A stretch of 64,000 bases of DNA from C00003060 sp964430705. GTDB taxonomy: Bacteria; Desulfobacterota; Desulfobacteria; Desulfobacterales; C00003060. Both the position numbers and the translations under genes were made by a program. Of this stretch, positions 45,003 through 54,197 are shown piece after piece (positions within the stretch are counted from its first letter, which is position 1; each line of letters opens with the position of its first letter). The stretch covers positions 15,320 to 79,319 of the forward strand of contig CAYSGJ010000178.1 of assembly GCA_964430705.1 (NCBI GenBank), read 5' to 3'. The notes below the pieces were generated by a model. The model had not been told where the DNA came from and ran no database searches. It worked only from the letters and a program-made list of their open reading frames with translations.

Positions 45003-45309
45003 CGGCGAGGCCGGTTGCCCGAGTATTCGCTGTTTAGGACGGCAATCAACCTTTTCAAATCTTTGGTATTCTTTCGCATGTCACTCGAATCCTTGACCCC
45101 CTGCACCCTTCGGCGCCATATCTGCTCAATGGGAGACGGCTCTCTTGTTTTGCCTTAATGAACGACAATGAATCGGGATAAAAAAATTTGGAGGCCCGCC
45201 GCTGTGTGAACAATCGCCTTCAGTATTTTCGCCGAAATGCCGTTTTATGGAAGAGGGCTGACAAGCCGTTCACTGAAAAATCCTGGAAAACCGCTCACGG
45301 AGGTTCTCA
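45003..45309. other. intergenic region between serA and the PilZ gene
   Basis: About 300 bp with no open frame, repeat or strong hairpin that I can support. Confidence 0.4.
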
Positions 45310-45849
45310 TTGATCGAAGATCCGAAGCTCTACATAGACGAAAACGGCAAGGGCTTTTTTAAATGCCCCCACTGTGGCAAGCAAGTAAGCATTGATATCA
45401 TTGAATTCCAGGGCCTTACCGATGGCGTGAAGGTCAAATGCGCCTGCGGAGGCGAATTCAAGGTCTGCCTTGGATTAAGAACAGGACGGCGGAAGCAAGG
45501 CTTTTTCAGAGGCAACTACGTTAAACTGCCCCAGGGCAAAGAAAAGGGACGAATCCGGGTCCGTGATGTCTCCACCGGGGGCGCTCACTTCACAACCTGG
45601 AACGCCCACAACCTGAAGGTTGGAGATGAGATCCTGCTCCAATTTGTCCTGGAAGATCACAAGGGTTCTGAAATCGAAAGGACCGCCGCGGTACGTTGGG
45701 TCAAAGATATGGCCATCGGGTGCCAGTTCACGGACCGGCGCAAGTTGGATCCGGACCTGGGGTTTTACGTCATGGATCTGTCCCAACAAAACGGGACTAT
45801 TCCGCATCGCGCTTCAGGACAGCCAGAAAGGCCGACTGGGGAATCATGA
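45310..45849 (+). CDS. zinc-ribbon PilZ-domain protein
   Basis: 179 residues. A zinc-ribbon-like N-terminus (CPHC at 19-22, CAC at 44-46) is followed by a PilZ domain with basic RTGRRKQGFFRG and VRDVSTGGAHF, the RxxxR and DxSxxG c-di-GMP-binding pattern. Likely a c-di-GMP effector. The start is TTG 45310, chosen because GGAGG lies 8 bp upstream. Its 3' end overlaps the convergent lepA by 53 bp. Confidence 0.82.
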   Translation: MIEDPKLYIDENGKGFFKCPHCGKQVSIDIIEFQGLTDGVKVKCACGGEFKVCLGLRTGRRKQGFFRGNYVKLPQGKEKGRIRVRDVSTGGAHFTTWNAHNLKVGDEILLQFVLEDHKGSEIERTAAVRWVKDMAIGCQFTDRRKLDPDLGFYVMDLSQQNGTIPHRASGQPERPTGES

Positions 45850-47593
45850 CCTGCCCGATCATCTTCATCCGTCTCTTGCCCTTCTTTTGTTTTTCCAGGA
45901 GTTTACGTTTTCGGGTAATGTCGCCCCCGTAACACTTGGCCGTTACGTCCTTACGATAGGCCGAGATGGTCTCTCTGGCGATCACCTTCGCTCCAATAGC
46001 CCCCTGAATGGCAATCTTGAACATCTGCTTGGGAATTTCTCCTTTCAATTTTTCACATACCTGTCTGGCCCGCAGGTATGCCCCATCTTCGTGGACCAGC
46101 TGGGAGAGGGCATCCACCTTTTCGCCGTTGATAAGAATGTCCAGCTTAACCAAGTCGGCATCACGATAGTCGATAACCTCATAATCAAAGGATCCGTATC
46201 CCTGCGTGACGGTCTTCAGCCTGTCGTAAAAATCATAGATCACTTCAGCCAGCGGCAGTTCACAGGTCAGTTCAATCCGTTGCTTACCCGTGTATTGATG
46301 CTTTGAGTTGACGCCCCGCCGTTCAAGACACAGCTTGATGACCGCTCCAAGATACCGGTCCGGAATCATGATGGCGGCCCGGATGTAAGGCTCCTGGGTG
46401 CCAATAATCTTGGCGGGATCAGGGTACAGTGACGGGTTGTCGATCACCTCGGTGGTGCCGTCACTCATCATAAAATGATATTTGACCGACGGAGATGTGA
46501 TGATCAAGGAAAGGTCGAATTCCCTTTCCAGCCGCTCTTGGACAATTTCCAGATGCAGAAGCCCCAAAAATCCGCATCGGAAACCAAAACCCAGAGCGGC
46601 AGAGGTATCCTTTTCGTAGACCAAGGATGCATCGTTGAGCTTCAGCTTGTCCATCGCCACAGCCAGGTCTTCATATCCATCAGAGGCCACAGGATAAATG
46701 GAAGAAAAGACCACCGGCTTGATTTCCCTGAAACCGGCCAAGGCGGCGCTGCACGGTTGATCCCGATGGGTGATCGTGTCCCCGCACCGTGTGTCGCTGA
46801 CCGTTTTCACGCCGGCAATGATGTAGCCCACTTCTCCGGCCGTGAGCGCTTGCCTGGGAACCCTTTTGATCTGAAAGAACCCCACCTCTTCGACCCGGTA
46901 AACGGCATTATTGGACATAAAGCGAATGGTGTCGCCGGGTTTCACCGTTCCTTCAAAGACCCGACAATGGATAACGGTGCCGCGGTAAGGGTCGTAGCTG
47001 GAGTCGAAAATCAGCGCTTGCAAAGGCGTTTTTGGATTCCCCTTGGGCGCGGGGAGCTTTTTGATAACAGCCTCCAGGATCTCGTGGATTCCCGTGCCCT
47101 CCTTGGCCGAAGCCAGTAACGCCTCGTTGGGATCCAACCCCAGCTCTTCGTCGATTTGCTCTTTGACCCAATCCAGGTCCGCCGCCGGCAGATCGATTTT
47201 GTTGATCACCGGGATAATCGCCAGGTCGTGATCGATGGCCATATAGAGGTTAGCCACGGTCTGCGCCTCCACGCCTTGACTCGCATCCACGAGGATCAAA
47301 ACCCCCTCGCAGGATGCAAGGGAACGGGATACCTCATAGGTAAAATCCACATGTCCGGGAGTGTCAATCAGATTCAACATATACCATTGGCCGTCTTCGG
47401 CCTCATAAGGCAGCGACACGGCCTGGCTCTTGATCGTGATGCCCCGCTCCCGCTCCAGGTCCATGGTATCCAGGATCTGTTCCTTGAAATCCCGGTCGGA
47501 AACAATGCCTGTGGCTTGAATCAGGCGGTCGGACAGGGTCGACTTCCCGTGGTTAATATGCGCTATTATACTGAAATTGCGAATATGTTTCAC
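45797..47593 (-). CDS. lepA: elongation factor 4 (LepA)
   Basis: 598 residues, the standard length. GTPase motifs AHINHGKSTLSDR, DTPGHVDF and NKIDLP; the LepA-specific C-terminal domain ends in KKQKKGKRRMKMIG. A ribosome-back-translocating or biogenesis GTPase. Its start overlaps the iorB stop by 4 bp, so it is in the iorAB transcript; lepB, its usual neighbour, is absent. Confidence 0.97.
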   Translation of the reverse strand: MKHIRNFSIIAHINHGKSTLSDRLIQATGIVSDRDFKEQILDTMDLERERGITIKSQAVSLPYEAEDGQWYMLNLIDTPGHVDFTYEVSRSLASCEGVLILVDASQGVEAQTVANLYMAIDHDLAIIPVINKIDLPAADLDWVKEQIDEELGLDPNEALLASAKEGTGIHEILEAVIKKLPAPKGNPKTPLQALIFDSSYDPYRGTVIHCRVFEGTVKPGDTIRFMSNNAVYRVEEVGFFQIKRVPRQALTAGEVGYIIAGVKTVSDTRCGDTITHRDQPCSAALAGFREIKPVVFSSIYPVASDGYEDLAVAMDKLKLNDASLVYEKDTSAALGFGFRCGFLGLLHLEIVQERLEREFDLSLIITSPSVKYHFMMSDGTTEVIDNPSLYPDPAKIIGTQEPYIRAAIMIPDRYLGAVIKLCLERRGVNSKHQYTGKQRIELTCELPLAEVIYDFYDRLKTVTQGYGSFDYEVIDYRDADLVKLDILINGEKVDALSQLVHEDGAYLRARQVCEKLKGEIPKQMFKIAIQGAIGAKVIARETISAYRKDVTAKCYGGDITRKRKLLEKQKKGKRRMKMIGQVMIPQSAFLAVLKRDAE

Positions 47594-48192
47594 AACGTAT
47601 CAAAACCCAACGCAAACGCTTTCAGGTTGATTTCTACAAACTTTTCCTTTGTCTTGGTGCGAAGGGTTTCCTCAAAGGCCTCCTTGGGCACAGGAACCGC
47701 CTTGCTTCGAGCCAACGCACCCATCATCACCACATTGGCCGAAAGGGCGGCGCCGGCGTTCCGGGCCAGTTTTTGGGCATCCAACGTCACCAACGTCTTC
47801 ACGCGGCTTCCGATAAAGGCAAACATCTTGTCCACGTCCGGGTAATCGCTTTTTCCAATCGACACGCCAAAAGGCATGATTGGCACACGGTTGGAAATCA
47901 CCACTGAATCGGCGGAACATTTTCGCATGGCGCGATAGGTCTCCAAGGGTTCAAACCCCACAAGAACATCCGCCTCGCCGTCTGAAATAATCGGGCTTTT
48001 AATATCCCCGATCATTACCGTGGACTCCACGACACCGCCCCGCTGAGCCATGCCGTGAACTTCACTGGCCAGCACATTGTGACCGGCATGTATGGCGGCT
48101 TCGGCCAAGACCATGGTTGCCAACAGGGTTCCCTGTCCGCCGACGCCTGTAAAACACACCCTGCAGTTATCCACTTTACGGTTATTCATCAT
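47590..48192 (-). CDS. iorB: indolepyruvate:ferredoxin oxidoreductase beta subunit
   Basis: 200 residues, the gamma/beta-type domain of 2-oxoacid:ferredoxin oxidoreductases: FTGVGGQGTLLATMVLAEAA, SEVHGMAQRGGVVESTVMIG, EADVLVGFEPLE. With IorA it decarboxylates aryl pyruvates to aryl-acetyl-CoA and reduces ferredoxin. AGGAG precedes the start, 13 bp after the iorA stop. Confidence 0.93.
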   Translation of the reverse strand: MMNNRKVDNCRVCFTGVGGQGTLLATMVLAEAAIHAGHNVLASEVHGMAQRGGVVESTVMIGDIKSPIISDGEADVLVGFEPLETYRAMRKCSADSVVISNRVPIMPFGVSIGKSDYPDVDKMFAFIGSRVKTLVTLDAQKLARNAGAALSANVVMMGALARSKAVPVPKEAFEETLRTKTKEKFVEINLKAFALGFDTL

Positions 48193-48205
48193 GTATCTCC
48201 TGCTC

Positions 48206-50083
48206 CTAAATCTTCTTCGGCCTGATCTTGTTGCAGATCTGAATACACACCCCGCACCCGATGCACAGGTCCTGATTGATCACCATGGCCGTGGTGCCGT
48301 CAGGGTCCGGGTTCCGATACAGTGCCGGGCACGCAAACGTGTCGATACACCTCCGGCATTCTCCCGTGCACTCGGGGCCCACCACAAAGGCCCGTTTCTG
48401 TTTAACACCCAGCATCCGCCTTTCAAACAAGGGACAGGGCGCTTTGGCAATAACCACCGACAACATGTCGGCCTCCAGGGCTTCTCGAACCGCGGTCTTG
48501 GTCTTTGCCACGTGGATGGGATTGACCACGGCCACGTTTTCAACGCCACAGGCCCTGACAATGGCTTCGATGGAAACCGAAGGCTTTTGCCAGCCGGGAG
48601 GCGTCATGTCCACGCCGGGATGGGGTTGATGTCCCGTCATGGCCGTAGTGCCGTTATCCAGTATCACCAGGACGAATCTGTGCTGGTTGTGCACGGCATT
48701 GATCAATCCGGTAATCCCTGAATGGAAAAAGGTGGAATCACCGATAAAGGCAATGACCTTGCTGTCCGTAACCCTGGAAATGCCGGCGGCGGAAGTCACA
48801 CTGGAGCCCATGCAAACCAGAAAATCGGCAGATCGCAAGGGCGGCAGAATGCCCAACGTATAGCACCCGATGTCTGTGGGAAAAATGGCTTCCGTGCCCA
48901 TGTCGACAAGCGCGCTGTTCACAGCGTAGTACGCTGCCCTGTGGGGACACCCCGCGCACAAATTGGGCGGCCGTATGGGCATCTCTGCGGCCTCGGGATC
49001 TTCTGCCGAGTCGATGGGCTTGGGCGTTTCGTAAGCAACTCCGAAGTGTTTTGCCATGGCGGCCCGGACCATACCCGGCTCGTATTCGTAGAGCCGCGAA
49101 AAAAGATCCGCCGCTTTGCCGGCAATGGGCGTGGCAAGACTGTTCGTATGAGCCACCACCCTCAAATTCTCTTCAATAATCGGTTCCAGCTCTTCGACCA
49201 CGAGGATCTTTTCAACGGAACGGATAAACCCTTTGGCAAGGTCTTCCGGAAAAGGATAACCAAAGCCCAGCTTGAGCACCCGCACCTTTTCTTCAATGGC
49301 CAAATCCTTGACGGCATCGACCACGTAATTGTAAGCCATGCCGGCGGCCACAATGCCCCACGGGCCATTGCCGGAAAGCGTGTTAAAAGGCGATTGACAA
49401 GCCATTTCCCGCGCCTTTTCCTCCTGGCCCAGCAGTACCTTGTGTCGCACCCGGGCTACCGCCGGCACGGTGACAAAACGGGAGCTGTCTTTTTGGAAAT
49501 CACCTTTTGTTTTAGGGAGCAGTAAGGCGCCGGTGGTGACAATTCCGCGATGATGGCTCAGCCGGGTGGTTGTGCGAAGCAGCACCGGCAGCTCCAAAGA
49601 CTCGGAAATGGCGAATGCGGCCACGGTCATGTCTTTGGCCTCTTGTGCCGAGGAAGGTTCCAGCATGGGCAAAGCGGACAGCCTGGCATACAGACGATTG
49701 TCTTGCTCGTTCTGGCTTGAAAACATGGACGGATCATCCGCCGTAATGATTACCAGCCCGCCGCGGACTCCCACGTAGGCCAGGGTCATGAGCGGATCGG
49801 CCGCCACGTTGAGGCCGACGTGTTTCATGCTGCACATGGTCCGCACGCCGGACACCGCAGCGCCGGCCGCGGTTTCCAGAGCCACCTTTTCGTTGGTGGA
49901 GTATTCGAAATAGAGATCCGACTCGGCTGCAATCCTGAAAAAGTTGTCTGCTATTTCCGATGACGGCGTTCCCGGATAGGTCGTGGCAAAGCCGAGCCCC
50001 GCCTCCAAAGCGCCCCGAACAATGGCTTCGTTGCCCAACAAAAGGAGTTTTTTCCCTTCCTCAGGGGTTAAAAGCGGATGCAT
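48206..50083 (-). CDS. iorA: indolepyruvate:ferredoxin oxidoreductase alpha subunit
   Basis: 625 residues. TPP-binding region IGDSTFFHSGITGLINAVHN and DNGTTAMTGHQPHPG, the pyrimidine-side N-terminal domain, and a C-terminal 2x[4Fe-4S] ferredoxin (CTGECRRCIDTFACP and CIGCGVCIQIC). The start at 50083 (MHPLLTPEEG) follows GGAGGTGG; an ATG 12 bases upstream has no ribosome site. Substrates are 2-oxoacids from Trp, Phe and Tyr. Confidence 0.95.
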   Translation of the reverse strand: MHPLLTPEEGKKLLLLGNEAIVRGALEAGLGFATTYPGTPSSEIADNFFRIAAESDLYFEYSTNEKVALETAAGAAVSGVRTMCSMKHVGLNVAADPLMTLAYVGVRGGLVIITADDPSMFSSQNEQDNRLYARLSALPMLEPSSAQEAKDMTVAAFAISESLELPVLLRTTTRLSHHRGIVTTGALLLPKTKGDFQKDSSRFVTVPAVARVRHKVLLGQEEKAREMACQSPFNTLSGNGPWGIVAAGMAYNYVVDAVKDLAIEEKVRVLKLGFGYPFPEDLAKGFIRSVEKILVVEELEPIIEENLRVVAHTNSLATPIAGKAADLFSRLYEYEPGMVRAAMAKHFGVAYETPKPIDSAEDPEAAEMPIRPPNLCAGCPHRAAYYAVNSALVDMGTEAIFPTDIGCYTLGILPPLRSADFLVCMGSSVTSAAGISRVTDSKVIAFIGDSTFFHSGITGLINAVHNQHRFVLVILDNGTTAMTGHQPHPGVDMTPPGWQKPSVSIEAIVRACGVENVAVVNPIHVAKTKTAVREALEADMLSVVIAKAPCPLFERRMLGVKQKRAFVVGPECTGECRRCIDTFACPALYRNPDPDGTTAMVINQDLCIGCGVCIQICNKIRPKKI

Positions 50084-50218
50084 GGCCACCTCCATTGGCG
50101 TCTATTTTCGGAACTTCCAGGCGTTCGTTTTTGTGTTCGGCCCAAATCGCCGGAGCCTTATCGGCTTCCTGTCAAAGGTAACGATTCCGGGGCAAACGCG
50201 CGACAAACTGAACCGGCA

Positions 50219-51037
50219 CTAAAAGGGTTGTGACCTCAATGGGAACGTGTCCGGCCGGTGCAGGTCGGAATAGTCGATGGCCTCTCCCAGGTAAGCGTCG
50301 ATCACGGCCTGGTTTTCCTTGATGACACCCGGAGGACCTTCTGCAATCTTTTGTCCGTAGTTGATCACAACGATTTCATCGGAAATATTCATGACCAAAT
50401 TCATGTCGTGTTCCACCAGCAGGACCGTCATGCCCTGTTCTTTCAGCGCACGGATGCACTCCGACAAGTATTCTGTTTCTCGATCGTTGAGACCTCCGGC
50501 AGGTTCATCCAACAAGAGCAGCTCAGGATCGGTCGCCTTGGCCCTGGCAATCTCCAGGCGTTTTTGTTCCCCAAGAGACAGGTTGTCGGCTTTAAGGTTC
50601 CTTTTCTCAGAAAGTCCGACGAATTCCAGTTGCTCAAGCGCAGACTTGCGGATCTGTTGCTCCTCGTTTTTCATACGCTTCAGCCTGAGCCCTGTGGCAA
50701 AAAGTTCCGACCGTGTTCTTACGTGGCGTCCCACCATGACGTTTTCAAGCACCGACATCTCGCCAAAAAGCTCCACGGTCTGAAAAGTGCTCGAGATGCC
50801 CCGAGCCGCGATTTCATAGGGCTTAAGGCCGTTCAATGGCCTTCCCTTTAGACGAATCTTACCTTTGGTGGGAACGTGCAGGCCCGTAATGGTCTTAAAC
50901 AGGGTTGTCTTGCCGGCGCCGTTAGGGCCGATGATCGACTTGATCAACCCGGTATCTACGCCAAAAGACAGATCCTTAATGGCCACGAGGCCGCCAAACT
51001 CTTTGAATAGTCCCTCAATTTCCAACAAAGGCTGCAT
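50219..51037 (-). CDS. second LivG-like ABC ATPase, separate from the liv operon
   Basis: 272 residues. Walker A GPNGAGKTT, Q-loop STFQTVELFGEM, signature LSLGEQKRLEIARA, Walker B LLLLDEPAGGLN, H-loop VEHDMNLV. It resembles LivG but no permease or binding protein is beside it. It is first in the minus-strand series with iorA, iorB and lepA, so it may energise an amino acid transporter made elsewhere. The C-terminus extends ~20 residues beyond the usual end (AIDYSDLHRPDTFPLRS). Confidence 0.85.
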   Translation of the reverse strand: MQPLLEIEGLFKEFGGLVAIKDLSFGVDTGLIKSIIGPNGAGKTTLFKTITGLHVPTKGKIRLKGRPLNGLKPYEIAARGISSTFQTVELFGEMSVLENVMVGRHVRTRSELFATGLRLKRMKNEEQQIRKSALEQLEFVGLSEKRNLKADNLSLGEQKRLEIARAKATDPELLLLDEPAGGLNDRETEYLSECIRALKEQGMTVLLVEHDMNLVMNISDEIVVINYGQKIAEGPPGVIKENQAVIDAYLGEAIDYSDLHRPDTFPLRSQPF

Positions 51038-51086
51038 GTCTGTTCCCGGTTTGGTGAAACGTCTCTAAGGAGCCTTCTGTGACCCG

Positions 51087-51110
51087 AGGTCTCAGAAACA
51101 ACAGAGACCT
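51087..51110 (-). promoter_or_regulatory. leader hairpin before the LivG-like gene
   Basis: AGGTCTC-N10-GAGACCT, a perfect 7-bp stem inside the ~150-nt leader between the predicted start point and the start codon. Function unknown. Confidence 0.4.
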
Positions 51111-51188
51111 TTGAATAACGCTCCGTGGTGTTCAAGCGCTTTTAGGGCCGATACGGAAAGAACGTTTTCAGCAGTCTCCTGACAAACT

Positions 51189-51217
51189 CAATAGATAAAA
51201 CGGCAGCGGTTGTCAAC
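51189..51217 (-). promoter_or_regulatory. sigma-70 promoter of the LivG-like/iorAB/lepA transcript
   Basis: Minus strand TTGACA (51212-51217), 17-bp spacer, TATTGA (51189-51194). It has the same layout as the P-type ATPase promoter at 59230-59258, including the 29-bp element 12 bp upstream. Confidence 0.6.
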
Positions 51218-51229
51218 CACAGTTGCCTG

Positions 51230-51258
51230 CCCGGATCCCCCGGCTGCCGCGTTTGCCG
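51230..51258 (-). promoter_or_regulatory. 29-bp shared upstream element, copy 1
   Basis: Minus strand begins GGCAAACGCGGCAGCC and ends GGATCCGGGC. It matches 59271-59299 at 27 of 29 positions and lies 12 bp upstream of the -35 box, as does the other copy. Confidence 0.65.
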
Positions 51259-51688
51259 GCTTTGTTTTTGCGGCTGACGCCTTGAAAAGACCCCGTCGGA
51301 TTTGGCCCTGCATTCGGAACAGCCCGGGGTCATGAAGATTCTGTTAGCCCTTATCCTATTTTTGGTTCTTCTCCAATTCGGCTGGAGAAAAAGGTCCGAC
51401 AGCCAAAACATGTCAAAAGCATGACGTACACACCCGGCGGCATTCGATTCACCAACCGATATAACACCCTGATTTTCATGGTGTTGCATCCACGGAGCCC
51501 CGGAACTTCGGCACCCAATAACAATGTGGGGACTTTCGCCGGTTGGCAAGATACTTGCAAAACAACCATGGATCTTTGGGTTGCAGAATAAAACCACCGA
51601 GCCGCAGAAAATGGTTCGGGACTCAAGCATGAAAGGCAACCCGCTTTTCTTTTTAAGTACCCACGGTTTCATGATTGTTTACGTATTT
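51259..51688. other. intergenic region between the LivG-like gene and the receiver/SBP fusion gene
   Basis: About 430 bp with no gene I can support. Frames of 60-90 codons on the minus strand lack ribosome sites and family features. Confidence 0.45.
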
Positions 51689-51706
51689 GCCGTTTCAGTA
51701 AACGGC
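51689..51706 (+). promoter_or_regulatory. inverted repeat before the receiver/SBP fusion gene
   Basis: GCCGTTT-cagt-AAACGGC, a perfect 7-bp inverted repeat 32 bp before ATG 51739. Could be an operator or a leader hairpin. Confidence 0.45.
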
Positions 51707-51738
51707 GGACGAATAATATGCATTGAAGGAGTTTGACC

Positions 51739-53115
51739 ATGTCGCTTGACAGTCAAATGACCGTCCTGGTCGTTGATGATTCAAAGACCATGCGGATTAT
51801 GTTCATGCAAATGCTGGAGAAAAACGGCTTTGAGAACATCACCCTGGCGGAAGACGGCGATGACGCCATCCACGCATTGCAGGAACACAAACCAGACCTG
51901 ATCATCAGCGACTGGAATATGCCTAAAAAAGACGGGCTCGAACTTTTAGAATGGGTCCGCAGTCATGATGATTTCAAAGATATCCCTTTCATCATGGCAA
52001 CGGCCCAGGGAGACAAAAAACAACAGGATCGCGCAATGAAGGCCGGCGCCGACAGCCACATTGCAAAGCCGTTTGATGCGCAACAACTGAAAGAAAAAAT
52101 CGAACAGGCCCTAGGCCTCCAACAATCCCCCCCGGAACCAAAACAGGCCCGAAAGGTTGTGAACGGCAAGGTTCAACTGAAAATGGGCCATATTCAGATC
52201 ACGGACCACCTCGCCCTTGGCGTCTTAAAACATCGCATTCTTGCCGGAGAAATAACTCCCAGGTATTTCGAGCTGGAAACGCTGTGCATGCCGGGATGGA
52301 ATCCCATTCAGGAATCCCTTGAAAAAGGAGACATTGACGGCGCCTTTGTTTTGGCCCCGATTGCCATGGACCTTTTTGGTTTCAATGTGCCCATTAAGCT
52401 CATTCTATTGGCCCACAAGAACGGCAGCATATTTGTGCGGTCCAACAATGACGGCATTCACAATTACGAATCGCTCTCGGATTTCTTCAAATACAAGGTC
52501 GTCAATATTCCCCACAAGATGTCCGTCCATAATATGTTGGCTCACAAATTCCTGACTGAATTGGGACTCAAGCCCGGAGTTCCCGGGAAAAAGGCCATCA
52601 ACGTACGCTTTGAGGTCGTACCTCCCGTCCAAATGCCCTCCATCATGAAGGAAAATGATGAGGTTGGCGGGTTTATCGTGGCCGAACCCATAGGATCCAA
52701 CGCTATTGCCAAAGGGGTGGCAGAAATGCAGTTCTTGTCGGCATCGCTTTGGGGAAACCACCCCTGCTGCGTGGTAACCATGAGACAAGCGTTTATAGAC
52801 CGGTATCCCGACGCGGTTCACGAACTCACATCGTTACTGGTGGATGCAGGCCGGTTTGTTGAGCAAAACAAGGAACCGGCCGCCGACATCGCCGTTGCGT
52901 TTCTGGATCCGAAAAAGGAACTGGGCCTGACCCCGGACATTCTGCGTAAGGTCTTGACCACACCCCAAGGGATCAAGATGGGAGATCTTTACCCCGTTCT
53001 TGAGGACCTGGACAAAATACAACGGTACATGCATCATGAAATGGACATCGGGGTATTGATCGACGTAGAAAAATTTGTGGACTTGCGATTCGCAGATGCC
53101 GCCTGCAAGCATTAG
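51739..53115 (+). CDS. CheY-like receiver fused to a substrate-binding-protein domain
   Basis: 458 residues. Residues 5-125 are a CheY-type receiver (D13/D14, phospho-acceptor D58 in ISDWNMPKKDGLELL, Lys in IAKPFD). After a linker (~130-150), residues ~155-458 match the NrtA/SsuA/NMT1 class of ABC periplasmic binding proteins: GHIQITDHLALGVLK, GDIDGAFVLAPIAMDLF, VNIPHKMSVHNMLAHKFL, FIVAEPIGSNAIA. There is no signal peptide, so the binding domain is cytoplasmic. ATG 51739 follows AAGGAG. A CheR methyltransferase gene follows. Confidence 0.85.
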   Translation: MSLDSQMTVLVVDDSKTMRIMFMQMLEKNGFENITLAEDGDDAIHALQEHKPDLIISDWNMPKKDGLELLEWVRSHDDFKDIPFIMATAQGDKKQQDRAMKAGADSHIAKPFDAQQLKEKIEQALGLQQSPPEPKQARKVVNGKVQLKMGHIQITDHLALGVLKHRILAGEITPRYFELETLCMPGWNPIQESLEKGDIDGAFVLAPIAMDLFGFNVPIKLILLAHKNGSIFVRSNNDGIHNYESLSDFFKYKVVNIPHKMSVHNMLAHKFLTELGLKPGVPGKKAINVRFEVVPPVQMPSIMKENDEVGGFIVAEPIGSNAIAKGVAEMQFLSASLWGNHPCCVVTMRQAFIDRYPDAVHELTSLLVDAGRFVEQNKEPAADIAVAFLDPKKELGLTPDILRKVLTTPQGIKMGDLYPVLEDLDKIQRYMHHEMDIGVLIDVEKFVDLRFADAACKH

Positions 53116-53174
53116 CGCGATACCCTGCACGAGGCACGAAACGCCCCCGACCTCCCACCACAGTTGATGCCGGT

Positions 53175-54026
53175 ATGACTTTGCGGCTGAAAAAATCTGA
53201 ATTTAGACTGCTCCGGAATATCATCGAGACACGGTGCGGCATATTCCTGGGAGAGGAAAAAGAATACCTCGTTGAGCACCGACTGACCGGTCTGGCAAAA
53301 GACTCGCAATGCAAAAGCTTCGGAGAATTCTGCCGGAGAATCAATAAAAGCCCCCCATCATCGGATTTGTGGAACGCGGTGATAGACGCCATAACGATCA
53401 ACGAAACCCTATGGCTTCGAGACCTGCACCCTTTTACCGTTTTAAGGGAAGACCTTTTGCCCAAACTTCATCAGAGCATTCGCGAAGGCAAACGAAACAC
53501 CATCAACATCTGGTCGGCAGCTTGTTCCACCGGACAAGAACCCTACTCTATTGCCATGACCGCGCTTGATTACTATGAAAATGCGGGGGGGCAGAAGCCC
53601 TGCCGCGACCAGGTTCGGATTCTGGCAACCGACATATCCTCTGCGGCGCTGTCCAAGGCCGCGGCGGGACAATACGACAACGCGTCTATCATCAGGGGAC
53701 TGCCGCAGGAGACGCGGGATCGCTACTTTACCAGACAAGATGACTCGTGGGCTGTAAAACCAAGTGTCAAACAACTGGTGGCGTTCAAGAAGGCCAATCT
53801 CCTGGATCCGCTGTTCGGGCTGGGAAGATTTGACATTGTTTTTCTGCGCAACCTCATCATCTATTTCTCAGAGCCCCTCAAAAAAGACCTTCTGGAACGT
53901 ATCGCCGGCATGATCAAACCAGGCGGCTATCTGGTCCTGGGCGCGGGAGAAACGGTGCGAGGATACACCTCGTCGTTTAATCCGGTAGAATACAATGGTT
54001 GCATCTTGTACCGAGCCGCAACATAA
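53175..54026 (+). CDS. cheR: chemotaxis methyltransferase CheR
   Basis: 283 residues. N-terminal helical CheR domain (EFRLLRNIIETRCGIFLGEEKEYLV), then an SAM-dependent domain: INIWSAACSTGQEPYSIAM, ILATDISSAALSKAAAGQY, FDIVFLRNLIIYF. It methylates glutamates of chemoreceptors. No chemoreceptor or CheA gene is in this window. Start has only a weak ribosome site; it lies 59 bp after the receiver/SBP fusion gene. Confidence 0.93.
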   Translation: MTLRLKKSEFRLLRNIIETRCGIFLGEEKEYLVEHRLTGLAKDSQCKSFGEFCRRINKSPPSSDLWNAVIDAITINETLWLRDLHPFTVLREDLLPKLHQSIREGKRNTINIWSAACSTGQEPYSIAMTALDYYENAGGQKPCRDQVRILATDISSAALSKAAAGQYDNASIIRGLPQETRDRYFTRQDDSWAVKPSVKQLVAFKKANLLDPLFGLGRFDIVFLRNLIIYFSEPLKKDLLERIAGMIKPGGYLVLGAGETVRGYTSSFNPVEYNGCILYRAAT

Positions 54027-54071
54027 AAATCCGTAACCACCCACCATGCCGCTTCCGGAATCCCTGACCAC

Positions 54072-54092
54072 AACGCGTACTAGCGTTTTTTT
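54072..54092 (+). terminator. short terminator after cheR
   Basis: AACGC-gtacta-GCGTT with seven T overlapping and following the stem, 45 bp after the cheR stop. The stem is short. Confidence 0.5.
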
Positions 54093-54197
54093 CCCTGTTT
54101 GGCAATCTTCAGGCCTTGCGCGGCATCCTCGCTCCCAAAAACAGCAAGAACATTGGGAGCCCACCCCGGCAAGAATCCATCGGCGGATCCCCCGTAT

